NCBI GenBank assembly: GCA_017469935.1 | Contig: JAFUFL010000065.1 | Coordinates: 1-61,010, forward strand | DNA from: Lachnospiraceae bacterium | Lineage (GTDB): Bacteria > Bacillota > Clostridia > Lachnospirales > Lachnospiraceae | DNA length: 61,010 bases | Reading direction: 5' to 3' | In this document: positions 48,355-57,241 of the stretch, piece after piece | Layout of the letters: every line of letters begins with the position of its first letter | Position numbering within the stretch: the first letter of the stretch is position 1 | Made by a program: the position numbers and the translations under genes | The notes under the pieces: model-generated | The model's input: the letters and a program-made list of their open reading frames with translations, nothing else | Told to the model about the DNA's origin: nothing | Database searches by the model: none

Positions 48355-49908
48355 ATGAATTTAAAAGAGACAGCAATCGGAATAGAACTCGGTTCCACAA
48401 GGATCAAAGCCGTTATGATCGGCAAAAACCATGAAGTACTGGCACAGGGTGATCACACCTGGGAGAACCGTTTCGAGGACGGCGTATGGACCTATTCCCT
48501 CGAAGACGTCAGAACCGGACTGCAGGACTGTTTTGCCGAGCTCAAAAAGGATGTAAAGGACAGGTATGACACGGAGCTGACGACGACCGGGGCGATCGGC
48601 GTTTCCGCCATGATGCACGGCTATCTGCCTTTTGACAAAGATAACTGGCAGCTCTGCGAATTCCGCACCTGGAGAAACACCATCACACAGGAGGCGGCGG
48701 AGAAACTGAGCGAACTGTTCGATTTCAACATTCCGCAGAGATGGTCCATTGCGCACCTTTATCAGGCGATCCTGAATAAGGAAGAGCATGTGAAAGACAT
48801 CGCTTATATTACTACTTTGGCCGGCTATGTCCACTTTGTCCTGACCGGAGAGAGATTTATGGGGATCGGCGAAGCGAGCGGCATGTTCCCCATCGATTCC
48901 GAAAAGCTCTGCTATGACGAAGAGATGGTGAAGAAGTTTGATGCGCTCACAGGCCTTGACCTGATCTCCATGCTGCCCGAGATCAAGCTCGCGGGTGAGT
49001 CTGCCGGCTTCTTGACCGAGGAAGGCGCGCTGTATCTGGATCCGTCCGGAAACTTCGAGGCGGGGATCCCTATCGCTCCCTGCGAAGGCGACGCCGGGAC
49101 CGGAATGGTCGCAACGGACTCCGTCCGCGTAAGGACCGGCAATGTCAGCGCGGGAACCAGCGATTTCTCTATGGTCGTCACTGACAAAAAACTGAAAAAG
49201 CACAGAGAGATCGATATGGTCACGACGCCCGCCGGAAAGCCCGTCGCGATGGTGCACTGCAACAACTGCACCTCCGATATCAATGCCTGGGTCAGGCTGA
49301 TCAGGGAGTCCCTGGATGAATTCGGCTTTACGGTCGACACCAATACGCTTTATACCAAGCTGTTTGAGGCGGCTCTTAAGGGCGACGCCGACTGCGGCGA
49401 CCTTCTCAGCTACAACTACTTCTCCGGAGAGGGCGTGACAGACCTCAACGAAGGCCGGCTCCTCTTCATGAGAAAAGCGGACTCCAAATTCACACTTGCC
49501 AATTTCATGAGAACCCATCTCTATTCCGCGATGGCTACCCTGAAGATCGGCATGGATATTCTGCATAGAGAAAAAGTTGCGATCGACAAGATCTACGGCC
49601 ACGGTGGCTTCTTCAAGACGCCGGAAGTCGGCCAGAGGGTTCTCTCCGCGGCGATCGACACACCGGTATCCGTCATGGAGACGGCCGGCGAAGGCGGCCC
49701 TTACGGCATGGCGCTCCTGTGCGCTTATATGCTCTGGAAGAAAGACGAGTCCCTGGAAGACTATCTGGATGACAAAGTATTCCACGGCTGCAAGTCGGTC
49801 ACCGTTACCGCAGAGCAGAACGAAGTGGACGGCTTCAGCAAGTTCATCGAAGATTACAAGAAGTGCCTTGCCGTCGAGAAGGAGGCAATCAAATGCTGGA
49901 AGAACTGA
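48355..49908 (+). CDS. araB: FGGY-family L-ribulokinase
   Basis: A 517-residue carbohydrate kinase of the FGGY family. The N-terminal phosphate loop is [61 protein letters not shown] is the second nucleotide-binding stretch, and [43 protein letters not shown] is the C-terminal FGGY signature. The position between araA and araD identifies it as L-ribulokinase of the Gram-positive, non-enterobacterial type, making L-ribulose 5-phosphate. By sequence alone a xylulokinase role could not be excluded. Its end overlaps araD by 16 bp. Confidence 0.85.
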   Translation: MNLKETAIGIELGSTRIKAVMIGKNHEVLAQGDHTWENRFEDGVWTYSLEDVRTGLQDCFAELKKDVKDRYDTELTTTGAIGVSAMMHGYLPFDKDNWQLCEFRTWRNTITQEAAEKLSELFDFNIPQRWSIAHLYQAILNKEEHVKDIAYITTLAGYVHFVLTGERFMGIGEASGMFPIDSEKLCYDEEMVKKFDALTGLDLISMLPEIKLAGESAGFLTEEGALYLDPSGNFEAGIPIAPCEGDAGTGMVATDSVRVRTGNVSAGTSDFSMVVTDKKLKKHREIDMVTTPAGKPVAMVHCNNCTSDINAWVRLIRESLDEFGFTVDTNTLYTKLFEAALKGDADCGDLLSYNYFSGEGVTDLNEGRLLFMRKADSKFTLANFMRTHLYSAMATLKIGMDILHREKVAIDKIYGHGGFFKTPEVGQRVLSAAIDTPVSVMETAGEGGPYGMALLCAYMLWKKDESLEDYLDDKVFHGCKSVTVTAEQNEVDGFSKFIEDYKKCLAVEKEAIKCWKN

Positions 49909-50594
49909 AAAAGAAAGTTTATGAGGCCAACATGCTGCTTCCCAAATATGGCCTGGTCACGTTTACCTGGGGCAACGTAAGCGGCGTCGACCGAGAGAAG
50001 AAAGTCTTTGTCATCAAGCCCAGCGGCGTTCCCTACGAGGATCTGAAGCCGGAAGACATGGTCGTCGTCAACTTCGACGGCAACAAGGTGGAAGGGGCAA
50101 TGAACCCTTCCTCCGACACGCCCACCCACGCATGGCTGTACAAGAAGTTCGAGACCATCGGTGGGATCGTGCACACGCATTCCTCCTACGCGACCAGCTG
50201 GGCCCAGTCCGGCCGCAGCATTCCCTGCTACGGAACGACCCACGCGGATTATTACTACGGTGAGGTCCCCTGCCTGCGGTGCCTCACAGAGGAGGAGATC
50301 GAGGACGCTTATGAGCTGAACACAGGAAAGCTCATTGTCGACGAGTTCGCCCGCATGGGCAAGGATCCCGAGGCGGTCTCCGCAGTTATCTGCAAGAACC
50401 ACGGTCCCTTCGCCTGGGGCAAGGACCCGGAAGACGCCGTCCACTGTGCGGTCGTTCTGGAAGAAGTCGCCAAAATGGCCTTCCGTACAGAACTGATCAA
50501 TCCCAAGGTGCAGCCCGCTCCTCAGGAGCTGCAGGACAAGCACTATTACAGAAAGCACGGCGCCAACGCGTATTACGGCCAAGGTGCCAAATGA
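49893..50594 (+). CDS. araD: L-ribulose-5-phosphate 4-epimerase
   Basis: A 233-residue class II aldolase/epimerase. From the ATG at 49893 (after GGAGG) it reads [35 protein letters not shown], the family N-terminus. [29 protein letters not shown] follows, then the metal site [16 protein letters not shown] with its two His residues, and [19 protein letters not shown] with another His. It converts L-ribulose 5-phosphate to D-xylulose 5-phosphate, feeding the pentose phosphate pathway. The start lies inside the end of araB, and the stop overlaps the next small gene by 4 bp (ATGA), so all are translationally coupled. Confidence 0.95.
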   Translation: MLEELKKKVYEANMLLPKYGLVTFTWGNVSGVDREKKVFVIKPSGVPYEDLKPEDMVVVNFDGNKVEGAMNPSSDTPTHAWLYKKFETIGGIVHTHSSYATSWAQSGRSIPCYGTTHADYYYGEVPCLRCLTEEEIEDAYELNTGKLIVDEFARMGKDPEAVSAVICKNHGPFAWGKDPEDAVHCAVVLEEVAKMAFRTELINPKVQPAPQELQDKHYYRKHGANAYYGQGAK

Positions 50595-50797
50595 ACGTTC
50601 AGAAACTGAAAAAGATCGCAAACCAGGTGCGCAAGACCTTCCGCCACCTGGGCGAGAAGTGCCCGACAAAGATGTACAGGATCGGCATGCGCGACAAGTT
50701 CGGCGAGTCCGGAACTGCAGGCGAGCTGCTGCATAAGTATATGCTGGACGGAGAAGGTGTCTACAAACAGGTCAAAGCGTTTGTAGAGGCCGATTGA
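50591..50797 (+). CDS. 68-residue protein resembling the transketolase C-terminal tail
   Basis: This small gene starts in the ATGA overlap with the araD stop. Residues about 30-65 ([36 protein letters not shown]) closely resemble the last part of transketolase, where this stretch contributes to the C-terminal domain. The first 25 residues are basic and not recognised. Transketolase is the next step after araD in pentose use. Either it is a remnant of a former transketolase gene in the operon, kept in frame by chance, or a small protein derived from it. It is followed directly by a strong terminator. Confidence 0.55.
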   Translation: MNVQKLKKIANQVRKTFRHLGEKCPTKMYRIGMRDKFGESGTAGELLHKYMLDGEGVYKQVKAFVEAD

Positions 50798-50825
50798 TCG
50801 CAGAAATCTGAATACAATAAACAAT

Positions 50826-50863
50826 AAAAGGCTCAGCCAGAATCAAACCGGCTGAGCCTTTTT
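50826..50863 (+). terminator. Terminator of the ara operon
   Basis: AAAAGGCTCAGCC (50826-50838) pairs with GGCTGAGCCTTTTT (50850-50863), giving a strong rho-independent terminator. Confidence 0.95.
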
Positions 50864-50876
50864 ATGCCGCAACCAT

Positions 50877-50992
50877 TGCAACAATGTACACCTGTTTGTT
50901 GCACGCCTTGATATTCGCACCCGATGGTTTGCAAAAAAAGTAACTATCACAGAAACAGGTGAAAAGAATACACGTCTCCGTTTATATACAAT
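50877..50992 (+). promoter_or_regulatory. Glycoside-regulon promoter module 4 (oxidoreductase 51056)
   Basis: TGCAACAAT (50877) and TTTGTTGCA (50895-50903); 26 bases after the GC, TTGCAA at 50929-50934; exactly 24 bases; GTGAAAAGAAT at 50959-50969; -10 TACAAT at 50987-50992. Total 116 bp. A weak Shine-Dalgarno-free leader of 63 bases follows to the start codon at 51056. Confidence 0.9.
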
Positions 50993-51055
50993 TATTAAAG
51001 CAGCGAAACTTCGTGAATAGAGGATAGTTAATAATCATATAAAAGGAGGGTACAC

Positions 51056-52126
51056 ATGAAAGACATCGGAATTGCGATCATCGGACATGGATTCATGGGC
51101 CATGAGCACGAGAAAATGCTTCTGGACTTCCCCGGAATCAAACTGATCGGCTTTGCGGACATCGATCCGAAGCAGCTCGAAGACGTGACGGAAGGACTCA
51201 AGAGATATTCCAGCAACGAAGAGCTGATGGCGGATCCTGAGGTCGACGTAGTCCTGATCGCCGCAAACAACAGATTCCACAAGGATCTTGTCATTCAGGC
51301 GGCTAATGCGAAGAAGGACATCATCTGCGAGAAGCCCATCGCCATGAGCCTCGAAGAGCTCGATGAGATGGAAGCGGCCGTCAAGGCAAACGGCGTGAAG
51401 TTCACCGTCCACCACCAGAGACGCTTCGATCCCGACTTCCGCACAGCGAAGGCCGTCTATGACTCCGGCACACTGGGAGATGTCTACTGCGTCAAGAGCA
51501 TGCTCTATGGCTTCAACGGCAATATGCACGACTGGCACGTCTTCGTGAGCGAAGGCGGCGGAATGCTCTATGACTGGGGCGTACACCTCCTGGACCAGTT
51601 CTGCTGGATGTTCCCCGGCGCCAAACTCAAATCCGTATTCGCCGACATCCGCAACGTCATCAACACAGAGGTTGACGACTACTTCCAGATCATGATGCGC
51701 TTCGACAACGGCGTGACGGCAACTTTGGAGCTGGGCACCTACTTCCTGACCGACAAGATGCACGACAAGTGGTTCGAGCGCCACTGGTTCATCGGCGGCA
51801 ACAAAGGAAGCGCCTATGTAGACGGTTTCGGACCGGAAGGCAAGATCGTCCGCACCAACGGCCTTTTGCAGAATGTCGGCGGCAAGCGCACCATGACGGC
51901 CGCAGGCCCCACAAGGTCCTTCGGACCGCCGCCGGAAGGAAAGATCCTCACCGAGGAGCTTCCTAAGGTCGACACCAATCACAGAAATTACTTCGAGAAC
52001 TATGTCAAAGCATGGCACGGCGAAGAAGAATTCCTGGTCAAGATTCCGGAGACCCGCCGCGTACTGCGCCTGATGGATGCGGTCAGAGAGTCCGGAAGGA
52101 CCGGAAAATCCATCGATTTTGAATAA
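51056..52126 (+). CDS. Gfo/Idh/MocA-family oxidoreductase
   Basis: A 356-residue NAD(P)-dependent sugar dehydrogenase of the Gfo/Idh/MocA family. The Rossmann loop is GIAIIGHGFMGHEH, the catalytic-lysine motif is CEKPIAMSLEELDEM, and the later GGGMLYDWGVHLLDQFCWM carries the conserved Asp and His pair. Members oxidise sugar hydroxyls; DgpA-type ones make the 3-oxo group on glycosides before C-glycoside cleavage, which fits this island, but scyllo-inositol or other sugar oxidation is equally possible. It begins after AAAGGAGGG under promoter module 4 and is followed by a terminator. Confidence 0.85.
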   Translation: MKDIGIAIIGHGFMGHEHEKMLLDFPGIKLIGFADIDPKQLEDVTEGLKRYSSNEELMADPEVDVVLIAANNRFHKDLVIQAANAKKDIICEKPIAMSLEELDEMEAAVKANGVKFTVHHQRRFDPDFRTAKAVYDSGTLGDVYCVKSMLYGFNGNMHDWHVFVSEGGGMLYDWGVHLLDQFCWMFPGAKLKSVFADIRNVINTEVDDYFQIMMRFDNGVTATLELGTYFLTDKMHDKWFERHWFIGGNKGSAYVDGFGPEGKIVRTNGLLQNVGGKRTMTAAGPTRSFGPPPEGKILTEELPKVDTNHRNYFENYVKAWHGEEEFLVKIPETRRVLRLMDAVRESGRTGKSIDFE

Positions 52127-52149
52127 GTCGTGATCCTTTAAGAGCATAG

Positions 52150-52192
52150 ATCCCGGCTCCTTCGCTGAATGCGAAGGGGCTGGGATATTTCC
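52150..52192 (+). terminator. Terminator after oxidoreductase 51056
   Basis: ATCCCGGCTCCTTCGC (52150-52165) pairs with GCGAAGGGGCTGGGAT (52171-52186), followed by ATTTCC. Moderate terminator. Confidence 0.7.
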
Positions 52193-52225
52193 ATTTACAC
52201 AAACGATATAGACCGGAGGAGAACA

Positions 52226-53260
52226 ATGCATCAGGAAATCATTACACTGTCCGAAGAGAGGAATGTGACATTAACAGCCATGATTCAGGGCGTGGGAGGC
52301 GAATTTCGAGGAATCTCTGCGAGACCTGCAGTACTTGTGATCCCGGGAGGCGGATATCAGTTCTGTTCAGACAGAGAGGCAGATCCCGTCGCTTTTGCCT
52401 TCATGAAAGCCGGATACCACGCCTTTATCCTTCGCTATTCCGTGGGAGAATACAGCAAGTGGCCCCAGCCCCTGAAGGACTATGAGCAGGCGATGGAATG
52501 TATTTCCGACAAGGCGGAAGAATGGCATGTGATGACAGACAAGATCGCTGTCATCGGCTTTTCGGCCGGTGGCCATCTCGCAGGAGCGGCTGCGACCATG
52601 GGACGCCGTCGTCCGGCTGCCGCTATTCTCGGATATCCGGTACTGAGGCGGGAAACAGCACTCGAAATCGGGCAGAATATGCCCGGTATTCCGGAACACG
52701 TGGATGAGAACACCTGCCCCTGCTTTTTGTTTGGGACAAGAACGGACAGCGTAGTTCCGGTCCAGAATATTGTCGATATGTTGAATGCGCTTGGCCGCTT
52801 TCATACAACCTACGAGTGTCATATCTATGCGTATGGCCCTCACGGCTTCGCGACGGGAGACCACTCCGTGCAGAGCTGTGAGACTCTGTTCCCGGAAAGG
52901 GGAGCCCGCTGGATCGATGACAGCATCAGCTGGCTGCACGACCTCTTCGGAGACTGGGGCAATGAGGGACTGACAAGGCCTGTACTGCGTCCTCATGTCA
53001 ATGACGATGCGCTTGCCTGGCTGAGCCTGGACTGCAGCATTTCCAGAATCTACGGAAACCCCAAAGCCAGGGAAACGCTTTCAGAAACAATCCGTAAAAT
53101 GAAGGAGAGAATCACTCCGTTCACGCCGGAGATGACGTTCGACGATATGATGCAGGCACTCGGCAAGATGACGCTGAGAGACCTTCTGGTCGAGAGGGGA
53201 ATCGATACAGACAAATTGGACGAACTCAATGAGGCACTCGGGAAGATCCCGAATATCTGA
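52226..53260 (+). CDS. Alpha/beta-hydrolase esterase with extra C-terminal helical domain
   Basis: From the ATG at 52226 (after CGGAGGAG) the protein has 344 residues. Residues about 1-250 are an alpha/beta hydrolase of the BD-FAE/acetyl esterase kind: PAVLVIPGGGYQFCSDREADPVAFAFMKAGYHAFILRYSVG (oxyanion hole), the nucleophile elbow VIGFSAGGHLAGAAATMG with Ser in GFSAG, an acid in FLFGTRTDSVVP, and His in YGPHGFATG. No signal peptide is present. The last 85 residues (from about EGLTRPVLRPHVNDDALAW) are a helical extension not typical of these esterases and unrecognised. It could remove acetyl or feruloyl groups from imported oligosaccharides. Confidence 0.8.
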   Translation: MHQEIITLSEERNVTLTAMIQGVGGEFRGISARPAVLVIPGGGYQFCSDREADPVAFAFMKAGYHAFILRYSVGEYSKWPQPLKDYEQAMECISDKAEEWHVMTDKIAVIGFSAGGHLAGAAATMGRRRPAAAILGYPVLRRETALEIGQNMPGIPEHVDENTCPCFLFGTRTDSVVPVQNIVDMLNALGRFHTTYECHIYAYGPHGFATGDHSVQSCETLFPERGARWIDDSISWLHDLFGDWGNEGLTRPVLRPHVNDDALAWLSLDCSISRIYGNPKARETLSETIRKMKERITPFTPEMTFDDMMQALGKMTLRDLLVERGIDTDKLDELNEALGKIPNI

Positions 53261-53268
53261 ACAATCTG

Positions 53269-53384
53269 TGCAATAAAAGGAAACTATTTATTGCACGTTC
53301 TCCAAAAGCAGGATGTGATCCTGCAAGAGATGTGGCGCAAACTAAAACCTCGGAAAAGAATGCGCTATGAGAAACAGATACTAT
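53269..53384 (+). promoter_or_regulatory. Glycoside-regulon promoter module 5 (TIM barrel 53503)
   Basis: TGCAATAAA (53269) and TTTATTGCA (53287-53295) form a perfect 9-bp dyad; CTGCAA at 53321-53326; exactly 24 bases; CGGAAAAGAAT at 53351-53361; -10 TACTAT at 53379-53384. Total 116 bp, as in modules 1, 4 and 6. A leader of about 110 bases follows. Confidence 0.85.
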
Positions 53385-53502
53385 ATATACAGAAACAGAC
53401 AACAGTAAAAAAGCTGCAGCGAAGAAGTCGTTAACAGCGTTGTGAAGACACCTGTCACTGCAGTATGGGAACAATATGAATGTAGAAAGGGAGGAACTTA
53501 AA

Positions 53503-54342
53503 ATGAGCAAAAAGCTTCCGGTTGGAATTCAGGTTTACGGCCTCAGAGATCTCCTTGAGAACACCCCTGAGAACTTCAAGAACGTAATGCAGAAAGTAAA
53601 GGAACTGGGCTATGACGGCGTTGAGCTGGCTGGTCTCTACGGCCTTACTCCTGAGTATGTCAAAGAAGTGCTGGACGAGGTAGGTCTTGTCCCGATCAGC
53701 GCACACGTAGCATTTGCTGAGATGATGGAAGATCTCGACACCATCATCGCTGACTATAAGAAGATCGGCGTAGAGTATCTGGTAATGCCTTACATGGCAG
53801 AAGAGTACCGTCCGGTCAATCCGGAAGGATTCAAGAAGTTCCTTCCCATGCTGAACGAAGTCGGCAAGAAGATCCACGACGCAGGCATGACTTTCCTGTA
53901 TCACAACCACGATTTCGAGTTCGTCAAGATGGCAGACGGCCAGTGGGGCTATGACGTAATGTTCGACTCCATCCCTCACGACAACCTTATGCCCGAGCTT
54001 GACACCTGCTGGTGCGATGTCGCGACAGGCGACGCTCCCGGCTTTATCAAGAAGTACACAGGCCGCATCCCTGTAATCCACCTCAAGGACTACATCAAGA
54101 AGGGTGAAGTCAAGAACATGTACAAGCTGATCGGTATCGATGAAGAAGAGTCCGAAGGCGACACCGGTTACTTCGGCCTTCGCGCTGTCGGCTTTGGCCA
54201 GATGATCTGGGAGCCCATCCTGGAGGCAGGTCTTGAAGCAGGCGCTAAGTGGGTCATCGTAGAGCAGGATGAGCACTACGAGCTGGATCCCCTGGAGTGC
54301 GCTAGAAGAAGCCGCGAGTATCTGAAGATCCTCGGCTGGTAA
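53503..54342 (+). CDS. Sugar isomerase/epimerase-like TIM barrel
   Basis: From the ATG at 53503 (after GGGAGG) the protein has 279 residues. It is a PF01261-type barrel: LPVGIQVYGLRDLLENTPENFKNVMQKVKELGYDGVELAG at the start, FLYHNHDFEFVK, ELDTCWCDVATGD, VIHLKDYIKKG and WVIVEQDEHYELD, giving the usual Glu/Asp/His/Glu metal site. It resembles 3-oxo-sugar or keto-sugar isomerases found beside Gfo/Idh/MocA enzymes. An earlier in-frame ATG (53476) lies before the ribosome site and is rejected. A structured 280-bp gap and then an oxidoreductase gene follow. It may process the 3-keto sugar released by the deglycosidase; that is inference. Confidence 0.8.
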   Translation: MSKKLPVGIQVYGLRDLLENTPENFKNVMQKVKELGYDGVELAGLYGLTPEYVKEVLDEVGLVPISAHVAFAEMMEDLDTIIADYKKIGVEYLVMPYMAEEYRPVNPEGFKKFLPMLNEVGKKIHDAGMTFLYHNHDFEFVKMADGQWGYDVMFDSIPHDNLMPELDTCWCDVATGDAPGFIKKYTGRIPVIHLKDYIKKGEVKNMYKLIGIDEEESEGDTGYFGLRAVGFGQMIWEPILEAGLEAGAKWVIVEQDEHYELDPLECARRSREYLKILGW

Positions 54343-54344
54343 AA

Positions 54345-54580
54345 AATTCGCTCAAAACGAGGAGCGAATAAAAAAGTTCGCTCACAACGAAGAGCGAACT
54401 TTGGAAGCCGCACAAGGTGCGGCTTCTGAATGAGCCATGCGCAGACAGGATGGCATGTGGACGATGAGAGCTTGCTCTCAATCGGCCGCATGACAGACTG
54501 GATGCATACGGCGAACGCCGCGACAATCGCAAGCCGCGGAGCGGCGCAGCGATATGTCGGCATGGCGAATACTCAAAAAG
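54345..54580 (+). ncRNA. Structured intergenic region with tandem hairpins
   Basis: Two tandem hairpins spaced 30 bp apart have arms ATTCGCTC/GAGCGAAT (54346-54369) and GTTCGCTC/GAGCGAAC (54376-54399). A third is GAAGCCGCAC/GTGCGGCTTC (54404-54426). Beyond it, to about 54560, come more GC-rich complementary blocks (GAGAGC-TTGC-TCTC, CCGCGGAGCGGC). No open frame is convincing. It may be an intercistronic stabiliser, processing site or attenuator between the TIM barrel and oxidoreductase genes. Only the three hairpins are certain. Confidence 0.45.
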
Positions 54581-54626
54581 AACTATTTTTTGACAAATAC
54601 AAATAGATTTCAGGAAAGGAACCAAC

Positions 54627-55907
54627 ATGAAAGAACTCAGAATCGCCATCATCGGCTGCGGAATGATCTCCCACAGACACATGACCGTTATCGAGAACCT
54701 CAACAAGCGCGGACAGAACCTCAAGGTTGTCGCAGCTGCTGAGATCGACAAAGAGAAGCTCCTTGCATGGGGCAAGCAGTACGGCATCGCAGAAGAGAAC
54801 CTGTATCAGGACTTCCGTGAGATGCTCAAGCGTGACGACATCGACGAAGTAGAAGTTTGCGTACACAACAACCTTCACACATCTGTTGCAACCGCAGTTA
54901 TGGCAGCAGGATTCCCCTGCTACTCCGAGAAGCCCATGGCAGCAAGCTATGCAGATGCCAAGATCCTCTATGACGCACAGAAGAAATACGGCCAGAAGCT
55001 GGCAATCCAGATCAGCTCCATCTACAACCCTCAGACCCGTATTGCCAAGAAGATGATCGCGGAAGGCAAGCTCGGTGAGATCTATCACGTTCGCAGCGTT
55101 GGCCACAGACGTCAGGGCCGTCCCGGCTATGATATGCCTTTCTTCAGCCGCGACTTTATCGATCCCAAGGTAGGCGTACACGGACCTCTGTTCGACCTCG
55201 GCATCTATCACATTGCTCAGATGCTCTATGTCCTTGGCATGCCCGAGCTGGAGAGCGTTTACGGCTTCCAGAGCTCCAGATATTGGACACATCCCGCTAT
55301 TGACAAGATCACAAACCGCACCGCTCCTGTTGAGGACCTCGGCGTAGGTATGGCTCGCTTCAAGGGCGACATCTGCATGGACATCTATGAAGACTGGGCA
55401 ATCCACATGGAAGACATCGGATGCACATTCATCGCAGGTTCCCTGGGCGGACTTAAGTTCACAGACGTTGACCAGACCGGCGGCCCTATGGCAGTTCCGG
55501 AAGGCGGCCAGATCATGGGCGGCGGCGACCTTCAGAAGCCCAGACTGACTTACTACGGCATGAACGAAGACAACCAGCTCTTCACGACACAGCTTGACTG
55601 CGCTCTGACAGATACCTATGGCCTGCAGGAATCCCTGATCCATCCCGAGCTGGATCTGTACAACGACAACCAGCTGCAGTGGTACAGCTACCTTCGCGGC
55701 ATCCTGACCGACGAGACCAGAATCGACTCCCCTTACATCGCAATGCAGACCGCTCTGCTGTCCGAAGGCGTTGTTCTCTCCAACGAGCTCGGCCGCAGCG
55801 TAACCGTCGATGAGATCAAGAAGATGGCCAAGTCCATCGCGATCCGCGATCAGGAGACTCCTTTCGGAACCATCCACTACGATTTCGACGAGTACAAGCC
55901 CGAGTAA
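54627..55907 (+). CDS. Gfo/Idh/MocA-family oxidoreductase, long form
   Basis: A 426-residue member of the family, longer than the usual 340-360. The N-terminal Rossmann motif is IAIIGCGMISHRHMTVI, the lysine motif is YSEKPMAASYADAKIL, and GVHGPLFDLGIYHIAQMLYVLG carries the conserved residues of the active site. The additional length is in the C-terminal domain (around MAVPEGGQIMGGGDLQKPRLTYYGMNEDNQLF). It starts after AGGAAAGGAACC. It may act on a glycoside or keto sugar together with the TIM barrel upstream, with which it probably shares a transcript. Cofactor NAD(H) or NADP(H) is not decided. Confidence 0.85.
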   Translation: MKELRIAIIGCGMISHRHMTVIENLNKRGQNLKVVAAAEIDKEKLLAWGKQYGIAEENLYQDFREMLKRDDIDEVEVCVHNNLHTSVATAVMAAGFPCYSEKPMAASYADAKILYDAQKKYGQKLAIQISSIYNPQTRIAKKMIAEGKLGEIYHVRSVGHRRQGRPGYDMPFFSRDFIDPKVGVHGPLFDLGIYHIAQMLYVLGMPELESVYGFQSSRYWTHPAIDKITNRTAPVEDLGVGMARFKGDICMDIYEDWAIHMEDIGCTFIAGSLGGLKFTDVDQTGGPMAVPEGGQIMGGGDLQKPRLTYYGMNEDNQLFTTQLDCALTDTYGLQESLIHPELDLYNDNQLQWYSYLRGILTDETRIDSPYIAMQTALLSEGVVLSNELGRSVTVDEIKKMAKSIAIRDQETPFGTIHYDFDEYKPE

Positions 55908-56000
55908 TCATCCAAGGCTATCTACATTATTTCCCCCGGCGGCGAGCCAGATACATGGCGTCTGGCTTGCCGCGACATAAAGAAGGAATCTTTTTTGCTG

Positions 56001-56029
56001 AAGGGCAGCCGATCCGGCTGCCCTTTGTA
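56001..56029 (+). terminator. Terminator after oxidoreductase 54627
   Basis: AAGGGCAGCCG (56001-56011) pairs perfectly with CGGCTGCCCTT (56015-56025), followed by TGTAATT. A second hairpin with arms AGCCAGA and TCTGGCT lies just before it (about 55938-55972). Confidence 0.75.
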
Positions 56030-56100
56030 ATTAGGATGAACAAACGCAATAAACAAATTGAAAAACAGTACAAATGATGCGCCGCATAGGCCTTTGCATA

Positions 56101-56106
56101 TATAAT
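56101..56106 (+). promoter_or_regulatory. -10 box of oxidoreductase 56147
   Basis: TATAAT at 56101-56106 lies 40 bp before the start codon. No regulon module is at the set distance, and no clear -35 was seen, so this gene is controlled differently from its neighbours. Confidence 0.4.
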
Positions 56107-56146
56107 ACAAATAACCGTTCAGATTCAGAACATAGGGAGGAACGAG

Positions 56147-57217
56147 ATGGACAAGAACAGGAAACTTAGGATCGGCGTGATCGGATGCGGCGCCATCTCT
56201 GTGAGGAGGCATCTTCCGGAGTATGCGGCAAATGAAAATGTCGAGATCGCAGCGCTCTACAACCGCACAAGAAGCAAAGCAGAGGAGATGCGGAAGATCT
56301 ATGGCGGCGTTGTCTGCGACAGCGTGGAAGAGATGGTCGCCATGGACCTGGATGCAGTCAGCGTCTGCACAGCCAATGCGATGCATGCGCATGACACTAT
56401 TTTGGCGCTGCGTGCCGGCAAGCATGTGCTCTGTGAGAAGCCCATGGATGTGACGATCGAGAAGTGTACCGCCATGGTAGAAGAGGCACGCAGATCCGGA
56501 AAGCTTCTTATGATCGCGCAGAACCAGCGGTTCTCGGCGGCACACAAAGAGGCGCACGACCTGATCGCGAAAGGCGCGATCGGAAAGGTCCTTTCTTTTG
56601 AGACCAAATTCGGACATGCAGGGCCGGAGCGCTGGACCGGCACGGAGGACACGTGGTTTTTCAGAAAGAATGCGGCCGGCATGGGCGCGCTGGCAGATCT
56701 GGGCATCCACAAGACGGACCTCGCCCATTATCTGATCGGCGAGCCGATCACACAGGTGTACGCACACACAGCAACGCTCGACAAGCGCTATCCGGACGGG
56801 AATCTGATTGATGTGGAGGATAACGCCTGGTGCATCTACCGCACAGACAGCGGTGTGACCGGTACTATGCACGCCAGCTGGACGGACTATGGCCATGAGT
56901 ATAATTCGATCATTGTTCACGGGACCAAAGGCGCGATTCGCTGCTACGATGACAGGGAATACAGTCTGATCCTGGAGGGAGATGACGGCAGACAGAATTT
57001 TCTCTCCACGGAGCAGATGATCAAGAACACAGACCAGACAATCGGAACCGGCAAAAGCTACAATTCCGGCGTCATCGATGAATTTGTGGACTGCATCCTG
57101 ACAGGCAGACCCTGCAGGTGTACGGGAGAGGAAGCGATCAAATCAATGCGGGTAATTTTCGCGGCCATGGCTTCCTCACAGATCGGCAGAATGGTGACGG
57201 TGCCGGAGAACCGGTAA
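56147..57217 (+). CDS. Gfo/Idh/MocA-family oxidoreductase
   Basis: A 356-residue family member. Rossmann motif: RIGVIGCGAISVRRHLPEYAA; lysine motif: LCEKPMDVTIEKCTAMVEEA; active-site Asp and His: GMGALADLGIHKTDLAHYLIGEPI. It differs clearly from the two other oxidoreductases of the island, so the three probably have distinct substrates or directions. Ribosome site GGGAGGAA. It ends 24 bp before the dyad of promoter module 6, whose hairpin can act as its terminator. Confidence 0.87.
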   Translation: MDKNRKLRIGVIGCGAISVRRHLPEYAANENVEIAALYNRTRSKAEEMRKIYGGVVCDSVEEMVAMDLDAVSVCTANAMHAHDTILALRAGKHVLCEKPMDVTIEKCTAMVEEARRSGKLLMIAQNQRFSAAHKEAHDLIAKGAIGKVLSFETKFGHAGPERWTGTEDTWFFRKNAAGMGALADLGIHKTDLAHYLIGEPITQVYAHTATLDKRYPDGNLIDVEDNAWCIYRTDSGVTGTMHASWTDYGHEYNSIIVHGTKGAIRCYDDREYSLILEGDDGRQNFLSTEQMIKNTDQTIGTGKSYNSGVIDEFVDCILTGRPCRCTGEEAIKSMRVIFAAMASSQIGRMVTVPENR

Positions 57218-57241
57218 ACGAATAAGGCTCGCAGAGCGAGC

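Noticed and set aside
56050-56106. A seventh regulon module before oxidoreductase 56147
   Set aside because: GTACAAATGAT at 56068 is a partial match, but the distance to TATAAT is off by 5 bp and no TTGCAA core lies 24 bp upstream.
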